DNA from: Ricordea florida
Taxonomy: Eukaryota > Cnidaria > Anthozoa > Corallimorpharia > Ricordeidae
Direction of reading: 5' to 3'
Assembly (NCBI GenBank): GCA_949710005.1
Contig: OX453279.1
Coordinates: 10,338,378 to 10,402,377 of the forward strand
DNA: 64,000 bases
Shown here: piece after piece, positions 29,246 to 37,872 of the stretch
How positions within the stretch are numbered: position 1 is the first letter of the stretch
Layout: each line of letters starts with the position of its first letter
Notes under the pieces: generated by a model
Database searches by the model: none
Seen by the model: the letters and a program-made list of their open reading frames with translations, nothing else
What the model was told of the DNA's origin: nothing
Position numbers and translations under genes: made by a program

Positions 29246-31092
29246 ATGTTAGAAAGCATACAAAATGAATACGAAAACCTGAATCCTTCGGTAAGAACTT
29301 CTTCGATTCCGATTTTTGATATTTCGCTTTAATTGAATAAAATTTCTACTTTTGTGCGGCCTACTGTCATCCGTTTGTCTGGTGCTTTGACTTGAAAAGG
29401 CTAAATGATTCTTAAAATATCAAAGAACGTGTTACCAAAATGATGCACATACTACTTGGAGATGGCTCCACGGAAAGGACAGAAACATCGCTTCCCTGTG
29501 AACACCTTTATGGCCTTAAAGCGGAACCAAGAAGTTCAACTCGCTTGTGCCCTTGCCAAGGACAAGCAATATGTCGCAAAAGCAAAGAAATTAAAGCGAC
29601 TGGAGGCAAAGGTAATATCAAGTATGAAATTCTCTTTACTGTTTAGTAGTAGATATTAGAACAAGGTCATGAGAAGTTCAGTTTTAATCACTTTTGATTT
29701 AAATTGCATTTTATTTCCATTTAGACTATCCCCAATAAATTTATATAAATTTTTGCAACACATTGACCTCCTGTTTTGATTATTCAGTGATTACAAAAGT
29801 AAAAATATTTCACTTTCAGGCAAGAGTGGTCAATGACAAAGAGAATGAAGGGATCCAAGAAAAGGCCAGTGTTATGTTTTGTAGCATTTCTAACTACAAA
29901 CTAACATTCTATTGCATTTCAGTAATTTAGTATCTCTATTGCTACATACATATACAAACCCAGAACACTATAAGAAATGAAAATATTGTCCTGAAATATT
30001 TATATGCATTTATGACCAAGTAAAGTTTGTGAATATGCAAGGAAAAATAATCTGTATTATAACTTGTCTGTGCGTTGTCATTCTATGTTATAGGCTTCAA
30101 TTAGTAAGAGGCTCATCACAAGTAGGCAACTTTCTCCTACGGCAATAAATAAACAGGGGCAGTTCTCTGGAAGTAACCGCAGTGGTCGGAGAAGACAACT
30201 GGAGACAATCCAGATGGCTAGGATGGTGCATGGAGGAACACTGCAAAACATGACACCTGCATATGAGGGTCTAGCAGCAGTTTTAAATAGTAAAGCTTCT
30301 GTTACAGAGATAACTAATATATTAAAAAAATGTACAAAGATTAGAGATAAAGCTATTCCAAGAATTGCCAAAGTAGAAATAGTGAATTTTGAAAAGAGCC
30401 ATGAAAATTTTGTAAGAAGTCTTAATACTCTTTATAGAGGTGGTATTGTAAGTAAGCAAAAGTACAATGCTATAAGGTCTGCATTGTCAATGTGCTCTGA
30501 TGCAACTGGTCTTCACAGAAAACATATTACATTTATGAAAAACATCCCAGTGCCAAAACTGTTTACTTATAAGAACTTATTACAGAGAATTAATCAAATT
30601 GACATGGGAGAATTGTGTGATGTGAGGGAAACACTTTGCCTTGGGCTTGATGAGGAACATCAAGTTGATGGAAAATATAGGGGCCTCCTCAAGCTGTTAA
30701 AGAGTATGGCCTTGTTTTATCTTAATGTTAATAAGCAAAGAAAAGATAAACTTGATTGGTTTGGGAAACAAGAGGGTTCATTTAGAGTAGCTATTGGTGG
30801 GGATGGGGCTCCCTTTGGGAAGGATGACCAGGCCTTAGCTTGGCTGGTCAGTTTTCTGAATTGTGGAAAGCGTGTATGTAGCTCTGGAGAAAATTTTCTC
30901 TTATTTGGAGCAAACTGCTCTGAAGACTGTGTACCTGTTCGCAGATATGTAGCAATGCTGAAAGAGCAAATGACTGAAATAGAGGGTAATATATATCCTA
31001 TTCAAGTTGATGGTAAGGAGACACTTTTGTCCTTTACATTTGAGCTACTGCCAAATTATATGAAATATTTGGCTTTCTTAGGAGGAGAACTT
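29246..31092 (+). pseudogene. Putative DDE-type transposase, 5' part (four predicted exons), interrupted by a retrotransposon
   Basis: The main exon runs from the TTATAG acceptor (exon start 30094) to 31092. Upstream, three short segments fit as exons with GT-AG borders, all phase 0: 29246-29290 (donor GTAAGA), 29462-29611 (donor GTAATA) and 29820-29870 (weak donor GTTATG, acceptor TTTCAG). Together they give about 415 residues. The short exons are basic (MAPRKGQKHRF, AKAKKLKRLEAK). The main exon has AIGGDGAPFGKDDQALAWLV with an Asp at 30802-30804 that could be the first catalytic acidic residue, then ENFLLFGANCSED, then FELLPNYMKYLAFLGGEL, where the reading stops making sense because a retrotransposon begins. 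I think I have seen this motif set in uncharacterised proteins of cnidarian genomes, but cannot name the family. The transposase call rests mainly on the inverted repeats and duplication around it. The weak third donor is the least certain part. Confidence 0.65.
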
Positions 31093-31093
31093 A
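31088..31093. repeat. Left target-site duplication AACTTA of the retrotransposon
   Basis: AACTTA lies in the transposase codons for Glu-Leu and is repeated at 34895-34900. Keeping one copy restores the transposase frame. Confidence 0.75.
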
Positions 31094-31133
31094 CCGCTGA
31101 CCGTCATGACCATCATCATCACCGCTGACCATC
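31094..31133 (+). promoter_or_regulatory. Short 5' leader of the retrotransposon with a 28-bp-spaced repeat
   Basis: CCGCTGACCGTCATG at 31094 and CCGCTGACCATCATG at 31122 are near-copies. The second runs into the start codon in CCATCATGGCG, a reasonable Kozak context. An upstream ATG at 31106 opens a 14-codon overlapping frame. Confidence 0.4.
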
Positions 31134-34100
31134 ATGGCGGTTGGTCGTAGGTTTTCCTGCTCTCCCAGGATTAATGTGTTTTTTATTTGTTGCGTAATTT
31201 CTAATGGTTTTCTAAATGAAAAGACATGTGTAAGAAATTCCAATATGCATCAGTATTCTGCTGGAGGCATCAAAGATCTCGAGAAGATTCAAAACCTTCG
31301 AGTTGTATCGTTACTACGTTTCCGCCATCTTGGTCTTGATTTTGGGACACGATTGAAAGGATACTTTACTGCGGGAGTGACTCGATATCCAAACTCTATT
31401 TCTACCTTTAATGTTTCAAGACTGGTACAGTGTGGAGATATTGAAATAAACCCCGGACCGGATCAATTGATTTCCACAATCCGCAAGAAACCCACATGGA
31501 AATTCCCTTGTGATGTGTGTACGAAACCTGTTCGCTCAAATCAGAAGGGCATTCTTTGTGACGGCTGCAACAAGTGGTTCCACTTCAAATGTGTTTCTAT
31601 GGACCTTAAGACCTATATTGATTTAGGTTCTTCCGATGAGCAGTGGCTTTGTGACAAAAACTGTGGCTGGCCTTTCAACTTCACTGATTCATTTTTCGAG
31701 TCGTCCCCTTTGTCAGAATCTAATCTGAATTTAAGCTCTTCTAGTACAGAAGTTTCGGTTGAATGTTCGTCTCGTTCCTCTAGTGGTTTCTCTAAGTGTT
31801 TATTGTTAAACACAAGGAGTGTTCGTAATAAGATTTTTGACTTGAATGCGCTATTGCTAATTGACTCCTTTGACATAGTCGCTTTGACTGAAACCTGGCT
31901 GGACAGTAATTTTGATGATCGTGAACTTCACCTTGAAGACTATAATATCTTTCGTCGAGATAGAAGCAATCAGTATGGTGGTGGTGTGTTGCTAGCAATA
32001 AAATCAGACCTACACTGTGTTCGCAGATATGATCTGGAAGTTAACACTGAGATGTTGGCTTGTGAATTAAGGATAAGTAACACTAGATGTCTGTTATTTG
32101 CAGTCTTCTATAGACCTCCTGGCATTGGAGAGGGATTCTTGGAAGAATTCAGGAAATTTCTCAATAATGCTTCCAAAACAGGAATAGCTGACCTAGTAAT
32201 CACTGGTGACTTTAACTTCCCTTATGTTGATTGGTCTACTTGCTCACCAACTACAGCTGGTTTCCTGACTGAAACTTTTTGTGAAATTCTTGATGACTAC
32301 TTTCTTACACAAACAAACTTCAATGTAACTCGTCCTAATGCCTCAGCATGTATTACGTCACATGGTAATATCTTGGATCTTGTCTTGACAAATAATGAAT
32401 CATTGATTGAAGGAACTACTACGTACCCAAATGGCTTTGACTCAGATCATTTTCCAGTCTGTTTTGCTATCAAAAAGAAGTTTAACAGGCTGAAAAACAG
32501 TCCAAGATCAGTATTTTGCTACCATAAAGCTGATTTTGATGGTCTTAGACACACCCTCTCTCATATTTTATGGGATTCTTTTATATCTTGTGATGACATT
32601 GACTCTAGTACAGCTAATTTTCAAGATCTCGTACTGGCAGCAGTCAATCAGCATGTCCCAACGGCAAGGCTCAGACGCAATTCTAGACCACCATGGATAG
32701 ACAATGATGTTTTGAAAATGGTAAAGAAAAAGAAAGTCCTGTGGAAACGGTTGAAGTCCAATGCTTCTGCTGATCTGACATCTAAATTCAAGCTACTTAG
32801 GAAGGAAACTAAGAGCCTTATTTCCTCCAAGTATCGTCAGTATTTAAAGTCTTTGTCAGAAAAATTGAAGTCAAATCCTAAAAAGTTTTGGTCCTTTCAT
32901 TCACTCAAGACTAAGACTAAAAGATTGCCTGAGGTTATCACATACAGAAGCAAAGCCAAGTCTGCTAAAAACCCCCTTGAGAAAGCTTCCTTGTTCAATG
33001 ACTTCTTTGGATCTGTGTTCTCCGCAAAAATATCAGACCTGAGCACCGTGGTCCCTCATGGTGATGTGGTCAATCCAGACCTTTTAATGGAAGTTTCAAC
33101 ATCCAATAATAGGGTCAAAGATATCATCAGTAAGTTGGATATTACCAAGGCTACTGGAATAGACGGTATATCTGCAAGGATTTTGAAAGAGTGTGCGGAG
33201 GAGCTATCATATCCTTTGACTCTGTTATTTAATCTGTCTTTTAGAAGTGGGAAGGTTCCTTCCTCATGGAAAAAGGCCCATGTCACTCCTGTACATAAAG
33301 CAGATGCCAAGGATGTCGTAGAGAATTATCGACCTATTTCCCTACTGTCCATACCAGGTAAATGCCAAGAGAAGATAGTACATAATGCCATATATTCTCA
33401 TGTGGCTCCCTATTTAACTGATTGGCAACATGGGTTTGTAAGAGGTCGCTCCTGTGCCACCCAGCTGGTACTTACACACCATCATTGGACCAAGGCCTTG
33501 GATGATGGATTACAGGTGGATGTAGTTTTCTTGGATTTCACTAAGGCCTTTGACAGAGTGTCACATGATATACTTTTGCAGAAACTGTGTAACTTTGGTA
33601 TCTCTGGTAGTCTGCTGAACTGGTGTAAGGATTACTTAACTAACAGAGAGCAAAGGGTTGTTATTGAGGGATTAAGTTCTTCCTGGACTGTCATCCCATC
33701 TGGTGTACCACAGGGTTCCTTGTTGGGCCCCCTGTTCTTTGTGATATTCATCAGTGATTTACCTGATGTAGTTATGGCTGGTAACACAATTGCCTTGTAT
33801 GCTGATGACTGTAAAACATCAAGAGTGATAAATTGTCCGTCCGACCACCAAGTTTTTCAATCTGATCTGGATAACCTGTACTCATGGAGTCAACAAAATC
33901 TTATGGACTTCAATGTGAAAAAATGTAAATTGATGCGTATCACCAAGAAGAAAATGCCTTTTCACGCTGACCTTCAGCTCAACAATAACACCTTGGAGGA
34001 AATATCGGAATTTCGTGATCTTGGTCTAGTCACTACTAGTAAGCTGTCTTGGAATGCCCATGTCGATAAATTATCAAGCAAGGCAAACAAAATTCTAGGC

Positions 34101-34622
34101 CTCATCAAAAGAACATGTAGGGGTCTGAATGACGTAGCCACCTTAAGAACCTTGTACTGTGCCTTGGTAAGATCCCAATTAGAGTACTGTACTGTTGTCT
34201 GGTCGCCTTATACAGCTAGGTGTGTTGACAAGTTGGAAAAAATTCAACGAAGAGCTACTAAGTTTATACTGAAGACTGATGACGAGTATGATACTAGAAG
34301 AGAAAGACTGAACTTGTTATCCTTGAAGGACAGACGCTTTTTGTTTGATGTTTTGTTTTTTTATAAAATTTTAAATGGGTATATCAACATAGATATCTCT
34401 TCGTATGTTGAATTTTATTCAGACTCTGAAAGGTACTCTCTAAGGGGAAGGGATGAACTTACCTTGAAGAAGAACTATGCAAGGACTAATACTTTTAAGT
34501 TTAGTTTTTTTAATAGAATAGTTGATATGTGGAATGCATTACCACCATCTGTGCGTCTCGCCTCAAGTATCTCTAGCTTTAAAAAGGGTGTAAGGGATTT
34601 CTTATTGTCTAGAATTAAGTAA
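31134..34622 (+). CDS. Retrotransposon polyprotein: 2A motif, PHD finger, APE endonuclease, reverse transcriptase
   Basis: The protein of 1162 residues should nick target DNA and copy its own RNA there. Residues 1-101 include a hydrophobic run (about 14-26, VFFICCV) that resembles a weak signal sequence. DIEINPGP at 102-109 is a 2A ribosome-skipping motif, with the break expected between Gly108 and Pro109. Residues 126-177 form a PHD-type zinc finger (Cys126, 129, 142, 145, His150, Cys153, 173, 177). Residues about 221-446 are an APE/EEP endonuclease with Asn226, Glu253 in LTETWLD, YRPP, GDFN (358-361), LDLVLTN and SDHFPV with His439. Residues about 660-960 are the reverse transcriptase, with FLDFTKAFD (Asp801), SGVPQGSLLGPLFF and YADD (889-892). 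The C-terminal part has EYCTVVWSP and WNALPPSVRLASSISSFK, usual in CR1/L2 proteins. All key residues are present and there is no stop or frameshift. No separate ORF1 is present. Confidence 0.93.
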   Translation: MAVGRRFSCSPRINVFFICCVISNGFLNEKTCVRNSNMHQYSAGGIKDLEKIQNLRVVSLLRFRHLGLDFGTRLKGYFTAGVTRYPNSISTFNVSRLVQCGDIEINPGPDQLISTIRKKPTWKFPCDVCTKPVRSNQKGILCDGCNKWFHFKCVSMDLKTYIDLGSSDEQWLCDKNCGWPFNFTDSFFESSPLSESNLNLSSSSTEVSVECSSRSSSGFSKCLLLNTRSVRNKIFDLNALLLIDSFDIVALTETWLDSNFDDRELHLEDYNIFRRDRSNQYGGGVLLAIKSDLHCVRRYDLEVNTEMLACELRISNTRCLLFAVFYRPPGIGEGFLEEFRKFLNNASKTGIADLVITGDFNFPYVDWSTCSPTTAGFLTETFCEILDDYFLTQTNFNVTRPNASACITSHGNILDLVLTNNESLIEGTTTYPNGFDSDHFPVCFAIKKKFNRLKNSPRSVFCYHKADFDGLRHTLSHILWDSFISCDDIDSSTANFQDLVLAAVNQHVPTARLRRNSRPPWIDNDVLKMVKKKKVLWKRLKSNASADLTSKFKLLRKETKSLISSKYRQYLKSLSEKLKSNPKKFWSFHSLKTKTKRLPEVITYRSKAKSAKNPLEKASLFNDFFGSVFSAKISDLSTVVPHGDVVNPDLLMEVSTSNNRVKDIISKLDITKATGIDGISARILKECAEELSYPLTLLFNLSFRSGKVPSSWKKAHVTPVHKADAKDVVENYRPISLLSIPGKCQEKIVHNAIYSHVAPYLTDWQHGFVRGRSCATQLVLTHHHWTKALDDGLQVDVVFLDFTKAFDRVSHDILLQKLCNFGISGSLLNWCKDYLTNREQRVVIEGLSSSWTVIPSGVPQGSLLGPLFFVIFISDLPDVVMAGNTIALYADDCKTSRVINCPSDHQVFQSDLDNLYSWSQQNLMDFNVKKCKLMRITKKKMPFHADLQLNNNTLEEISEFRDLGLVTTSKLSWNAHVDKLSSKANKILGLIKRTCRGLNDVATLRTLYCALVRSQLEYCTVVWSPYTARCVDKLEKIQRRATKFILKTDDEYDTRRERLNLLSLKDRRFLFDVLFFYKILNGYINIDISSYVEFYSDSERYSLRGRDELTLKKNYARTNTFKFSFFNRIVDMWNALPPSVRLASSISSFKKGVRDFLLSRIK
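31437..31460 (+). other. 2A-type ribosome-skipping motif (DIEINPGP)
   Basis: The codons read DIEINPGP, which fits the known core D(V/I)ExNPG followed by P. In this class translation releases the upstream peptide after Gly and continues from Pro. Here that would separate the first 108 residues from the PHD-endonuclease-RT protein. Similar motifs are known in non-LTR elements of sea urchins and other marine animals. Confidence 0.8.
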
Positions 34623-34894
34623 CGAATCTAATATTTCATTAGTTATTTTATTTATTTCTTTATGTTTGTAAATGGTTCTTAGGAGGGGTTTCTCAGGTGG
34701 TCCGCCTTGTATGGGGTCGTCGACTCTTTTGTGGACTATCCTAATGGCTCTGTTTTACTTTCTTTTATCTCTTATGTCACTCTTTCTCTCCTTTCCTCTT
34801 ATCTCCTCTTGCTTCCTCTTAATTCTTATAACTTATTTTTAGAGTACCATCTTTATTTTATTGTAGTGATTTTGCCATTAAATTGTAATAAATA
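34623..34894 (+). other. 3' UTR and 3' terminus of the retrotransposon
   Basis: This holds 272 bp after the stop codon. A pyrimidine-rich tract spans about 34755-34835, and the element ends in overlapping AATAAA units at 34887-34896, next to the AACTTA duplication. A 62-codon frame here (34707-34895) is not convincing as a gene. Confidence 0.6.
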
Positions 34895-34900
34895 AACTTA
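34895..34900. repeat. Right target-site duplication AACTTA of the retrotransposon
   Basis: This second copy is followed directly by the continuing transposase codons (the final A is the first base of AGT, Ser). Confidence 0.75.
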
Positions 34901-36081
34901 GTATATCAGCATCCTATTTTTCTCCCTTTGCAGATGTAATGAAAGCTGACATCAGCAATCTTCAAGGAAAGTTTGGCTCAGAGTCTCACAACAAGTGGCA
35001 TCCCTGGAAATATAATGATAGGGTAAGAGTAGCTGCTGCTGTTGAGAAGAAGAAATTACAGCTGAGTAAAACAGCATTGAAAGAGGCTACAAAAAGAGAT
35101 AAACTTACTTCCTTTATCTCACCGCAAAAATCTCGGCAAGAGTTTCCTCCTCTTGTTGGTAAGTTTATTGACAGAGCCAAAGTAGAGCCCCTGCATTTAA
35201 AGAACAATGCATGGCAACAGTGGAATGCATCTGTTTTGAAGTATGCGCTGTCCCGCAGTAACCTTGGAAACTGTCAGTCAATTTTTGATGTTTCTCAAAA
35301 CAGCTGCTTTGGTAAGTATTACCACTGCATACGCTTCATTGTTAAAGCAACACGCTTGGCAAAAAAGATCAGGAAGTGGTTTGCAGATGGTCGCCTCAAG
35401 AACAAGGTTTTGGAATATCGATTTACAGGTAAAGAATCTCGTTTTTTTTGCCACAACTTTATGTCCATTGTTCATAGTATCAAAATGGAAGCTGACGAGC
35501 GGTGTCACACATTCCTACTCCATATATATGCATATGCAGGTGTTAACTTAAGAGATTCAGTCTCTCTTTTCAGCAGGGTTTCACTTTCAAGCGAGCAGAT
35601 TCAGAGTCTCAGTGAAGTTTGTTCTAACTTTTTCCGAGTTACTGCACTCTTTCTACCTTGTACCCCAACAACCTGGACAATAGGTCATGTGGTGCCTGTT
35701 TATGCACGACAGATCCATGAATCACTGGGCATGGGTTTAGGGATAAACTCTATGGAGGGAAGGGAGGCAAAGCACATTGCTTTGGCCAAGTTCACCCACA
35801 ACACCCAGTTTAGTAACAGATGGGTACAGGTTTTTAAGCATGAGTATATGACTTTGCTCTGGTTGCAGGAGAATGGGTGTGATGAAACCGTTTACAAGGA
35901 GACTGCAGGAGTTTACATACCCAAGAGATGTTCTACTGCCCAGTTTTGCCACTGTGGGCTACCCAAAAATGCTGAAGATGGGAAATGCAACTTCTGTTCT
36001 GAGCAGTTGCGGCAGATATTAATTGGATGTGTGATTCAAGTAAAAATCACAAATGAAGCTAGAGCACTGGCAGTTAATTAA
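34900..36081 (+). pseudogene. Putative DDE-type transposase, 3' part, resumes after the retrotransposon
   Basis: After the right copy of AACTTA the frame reads SISASYFSPFADVMKADI and stays open for 393 codons to TAA at 36079-36081, in the frame left at 31092. The first ATG is at 34939, but that is not a real start. Visible blocks, counted from that Met, are KWHPWKYNDRVRVA (19-32), WTIGHVVPVYARQ (246-258), GLGINSMEGREAKHIAL (266-282), whose Glu 273 or 276 is a candidate last catalytic acid, and NRWVQVFKHEYMTLLWL (293-309). A C-terminal CHCG / CNFC cysteine cluster (337, 339, 350, 353) probably binds zinc. Apart from the insertion no frameshift or stop is visible, so the gene was intact when hit. 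An AATAAA at 36623-36628 could be its polyadenylation signal. Confidence 0.65.
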
Positions 36082-37156
36082 CTCAAGCCTAAGTGAACAA
36101 AAGATAGATATTAGAATTACGAAAGAACAGATAAATTTATTAAGTGATCCATTAACAAAGTGTATGTATTGCAAGCAGAGCTTATACTATGATCAGGCTC
36201 TCTTTCTAATCGGCTGTGGAAATGTCGGGTAATGTCAATCAACAGGTTATTTTCAGAAGTTCCTTAACCTGGACTATCTCGCTATACAAACTACTGATGC
36301 TTCCAAGGTTTCAATCATTTACCACTGCCATAAGAAGAACATGCAAAAGTGACCTTGTGCATTGATGTGACACATGGGTATGGGATAAAAACAAAATATA
36401 AATGCAGTCATATGTTCTTCTGATGACTATCCCTAATTGGACTGTGAAAGAGAACTGACCATAGTCTATAAGAGGCTATTTGTTATACAAAATAATAATC
36501 ACAAGTTTGTTTATTACATATTCCTGTACATATAAATGCTCTATTGTCATTGGTGAGACACAAGCAAAAACATGATCAAGGTTACCAAATTCAGAGAGAT
36601 ATAGCATTTACACATTCTATATAATAAAGAAACTAATTAAAAATTATGACTAGCAGATGCACAAAAATATATAATTAATTTAGTTCAAATTAGTAGCTTT
36701 TGACTTATTTCATTGCTAACTTTTAGAATAGACTTCAAAATTTAATATATGACTTTTTTGATTGACAAAGAAATATTTTGAAATTTCTATACAAATTTTC
36801 TTGCAAATTATCATATTACATTATATTAATATAGTATATTATTATGAGGTCAATCAAATTTTATCACAGAATATTATCAATAAAATATCAAATATCTCTC
36901 TTGACAGCAAAGGTTGAGCAGGTTATTTGTCATGGAAGTTATAGTGATAGATGAATGGTAACAGGGTTTTGTGTCATCCACTTCAGTCTAATCATACCAA
37001 TCATGACATCGTTTGAGCACCTTTTGTTTAATCATGAGCAAAACATCACAACTTACTGTCAGTAGAAGAATTTAACAGGAATTGTACAGAGATTTAAACA
37101 GCAAGATGTTTTTAATAAATGGATCTGGTTTTAAAAACTAACACTACCTTTATATT
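36082..37156. other. AT-rich spacer between the two convergent transposon genes
   Basis: About 1.1 kb lies between the stop codons of the two converging genes. It is very AT-rich around 36600-36900 and has an AATAAA at 36623-36628 for the plus-strand gene. TTTATT at about 36504 reads AATAAA for the minus-strand gene. I see no coding frame, RNA gene or repeat here. Confidence 0.6.
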
Positions 37157-37810
37157 TTACACATGCTGAGGCCAGCGATGCTCATTCCAAAATCCATAAT
37201 AAAAATCAAATGTTACTACTTCCTTCTTAAAAGAATATTTCACCCCAAACTGTTTAGTTTCATTGATGATACCTTCAACTCGCTTCCCTCCTTTCAATTT
37301 CCTTTTCAGAAACGTATCTTGCGTCAGAATTTCGTCCGTCAAAATTGAAAACACTCTTCTGACTCGATTGTAGTTTGTAAAAGCAAACACACAGTTTTTC
37401 TTGTTTTTTACAGTGACTAATCCGTAATTTGTTTTCGAAACAATCGCTTCCACTATATCGAAAAGTTCGCGGGCTAACCGCTCTTCAACAATGACCTGCC
37501 ACGGGTGCTTAACAGAACATCGTGGCAAAATTCGTCGCTGAAATTGTTGTATCCAGCACTTTGCCTGCCTTTGTAGCATGGGATAAGAATCCCCGACCTT
37601 ATGTTTGAAACCACTTCTCTCGAAATGGCGAAGTGATATTGGCCGCAACACAGATTTTACATCTTCCAAGGCATTTCGTACCTTCTCTCTATTAGCTCCA
37701 CCTTCTATGAGCTCTACTTCAGCGGAGGATAAAGTGTCTTCAACTGAATTGAAAAAAATTCCACACGCGTCCGCCATTTTGTTTAGTCTTAGGTGCCTGG
37801 TTGGTGACAA
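37157..37810 (-). CDS. Unrecognised 217-residue protein encoded by the DNA transposon
   Basis: This is an open frame on the minus strand that starts 62 bp inside the right end of the transposon and converges on the transposase gene. The first Met is at 37810. The Met at 37777 (MADACGIFF) sits in AAAATGGCGG, a better initiation context, and would give 206 residues. The protein is rich in Lys and Arg, has no obvious signal peptide or membrane segment, and shows no zinc finger or catalytic motif I can name. Segments worth searching are ANREKVRNALEDVKSVLR, HPWQVIVEERLARELFDIVE and FYYGFWNEHRWPQHV. The position suggests an accessory transposition protein or a regulator, as some two-gene DNA transposons carry, but that is inference. 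It could also be a captured host gene fragment. Confidence 0.6.
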   Translation of the reverse strand: MSPTRHLRLNKMADACGIFFNSVEDTLSSAEVELIEGGANREKVRNALEDVKSVLRPISLRHFERSGFKHKVGDSYPMLQRQAKCWIQQFQRRILPRCSVKHPWQVIVEERLARELFDIVEAIVSKTNYGLVTVKNKKNCVFAFTNYNRVRRVFSILTDEILTQDTFLKRKLKGGKRVEGIINETKQFGVKYSFKKEVVTFDFYYGFWNEHRWPQHV

Positions 37811-37836
37811 CCGCTGACGAGTTACCTGCGCCGGTC
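37778..37836 (-). promoter_or_regulatory. Right subterminal region / presumed leader of the minus-strand gene
   Basis: Only 95 bp separate the preferred start codon (37777) from the transposon end, so the promoter must lie within or overlap the inverted repeat, or outside the element. AAAATGGCGG at the start codon resembles a YY1-type element. No TATA box is evident. Confidence 0.3.
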
Positions 37837-37872
37837 ATCTGGCCGCTTTTGCCCCAAAAAATCCCCAGCGTG
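37837..37872 (-). repeat. Right terminal inverted repeat
   Basis: Read inward on the minus strand it begins CACGCTGGGGATTTT and includes CGGCCA, mirroring the left end. The satellite resumes immediately outside it after ATTA. Confidence 0.85.

Larger units (their letters stand above)
31094..34894 (+). mobile_element. Non-LTR retrotransposon, CR1/L2-like (Jockey group), 3.8 kb, intact frame
   Basis: The element is inserted in sense orientation in the last exon of the transposase and flanked by AACTTA. It has no LTRs. It holds one long frame with endonuclease and reverse transcriptase, a 3' UTR of about 270 bp with a pyrimidine-rich stretch (about 34755-34835), and ends in TAATAAATAAA instead of a long poly(A) tract, as CR1/L2-type elements do. 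The 5' leader is only 40 bp and contains CCGCTGACC twice, 28 bp apart, so the 5' end may be slightly truncated. The intact frame and clean duplication suggest a fairly recent insertion. Assignment to CR1 as against L2 or a related clade would need a reverse-transcriptase tree. Confidence 0.85.
28920..37872 (+). mobile_element. DNA (cut-and-paste) transposon, 8953 bp, superfamily unassigned
   Basis: The element is inserted in one satellite monomer, is flanked by ATTA duplications and ends in inverted repeats CACGCCGGGGATTTT / CACGCTGGGGATTTT. It carries two converging genes: a plus-strand putative transposase and a 217-residue minus-strand gene that starts near the right end. Without the retrotransposon nested at about 31094-34900 it would be about 5.15 kb. 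Ends beginning CAC plus a 4-bp duplication are compatible with Chapaev-type CMC elements. Academ and Sola elements also make duplications of about this size, and I could not confirm any of them from the protein. This copy is probably non-autonomous now because its transposase is interrupted. Confidence 0.85.

Noticed and set aside
30078-30371. Minus-strand 97-codon frame opposite the start of the transposase main exon
   Set aside because: It overlaps the transposase exon in antisense and has no recognisable features.
31613-33310. Minus-strand frames inside the retrotransposon (31613-31876, 31792-31998, 32648-32830, 33056-33310)
   Set aside because: They are antisense shadows of the 1162-codon polyprotein.
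34707-34895. 62-codon frame in the 3' UTR of the retrotransposon
   Set aside because: It is leucine- and serine-rich because of the pyrimidine tract and has no homologous motif.
34921-34938. TTTTTCTCCCTTTGCAG as a splice acceptor for the 3' part of the transposase
   Set aside because: It looks like an acceptor, but the frame is open through it (ASYFSPFADV) and continuous with the upstream exon once the retrotransposon is removed, so it is coding sequence.
34986-35952. Frames overlapping the 3' part of the transposase (34986-35207, 35243-35551, 35278-35508, 35737-35952)
   Set aside because: They lie in other frames of a long coherent coding region.
28920-37872. Transib/RAG-type element because the ends begin with CAC
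   Set aside because: The duplication is 4 bp, not 5. The ends do not match the CACAATG/CACTGTG heptamer pattern, and the protein lacks blocks I would recognise from RAG1-like enzymes.
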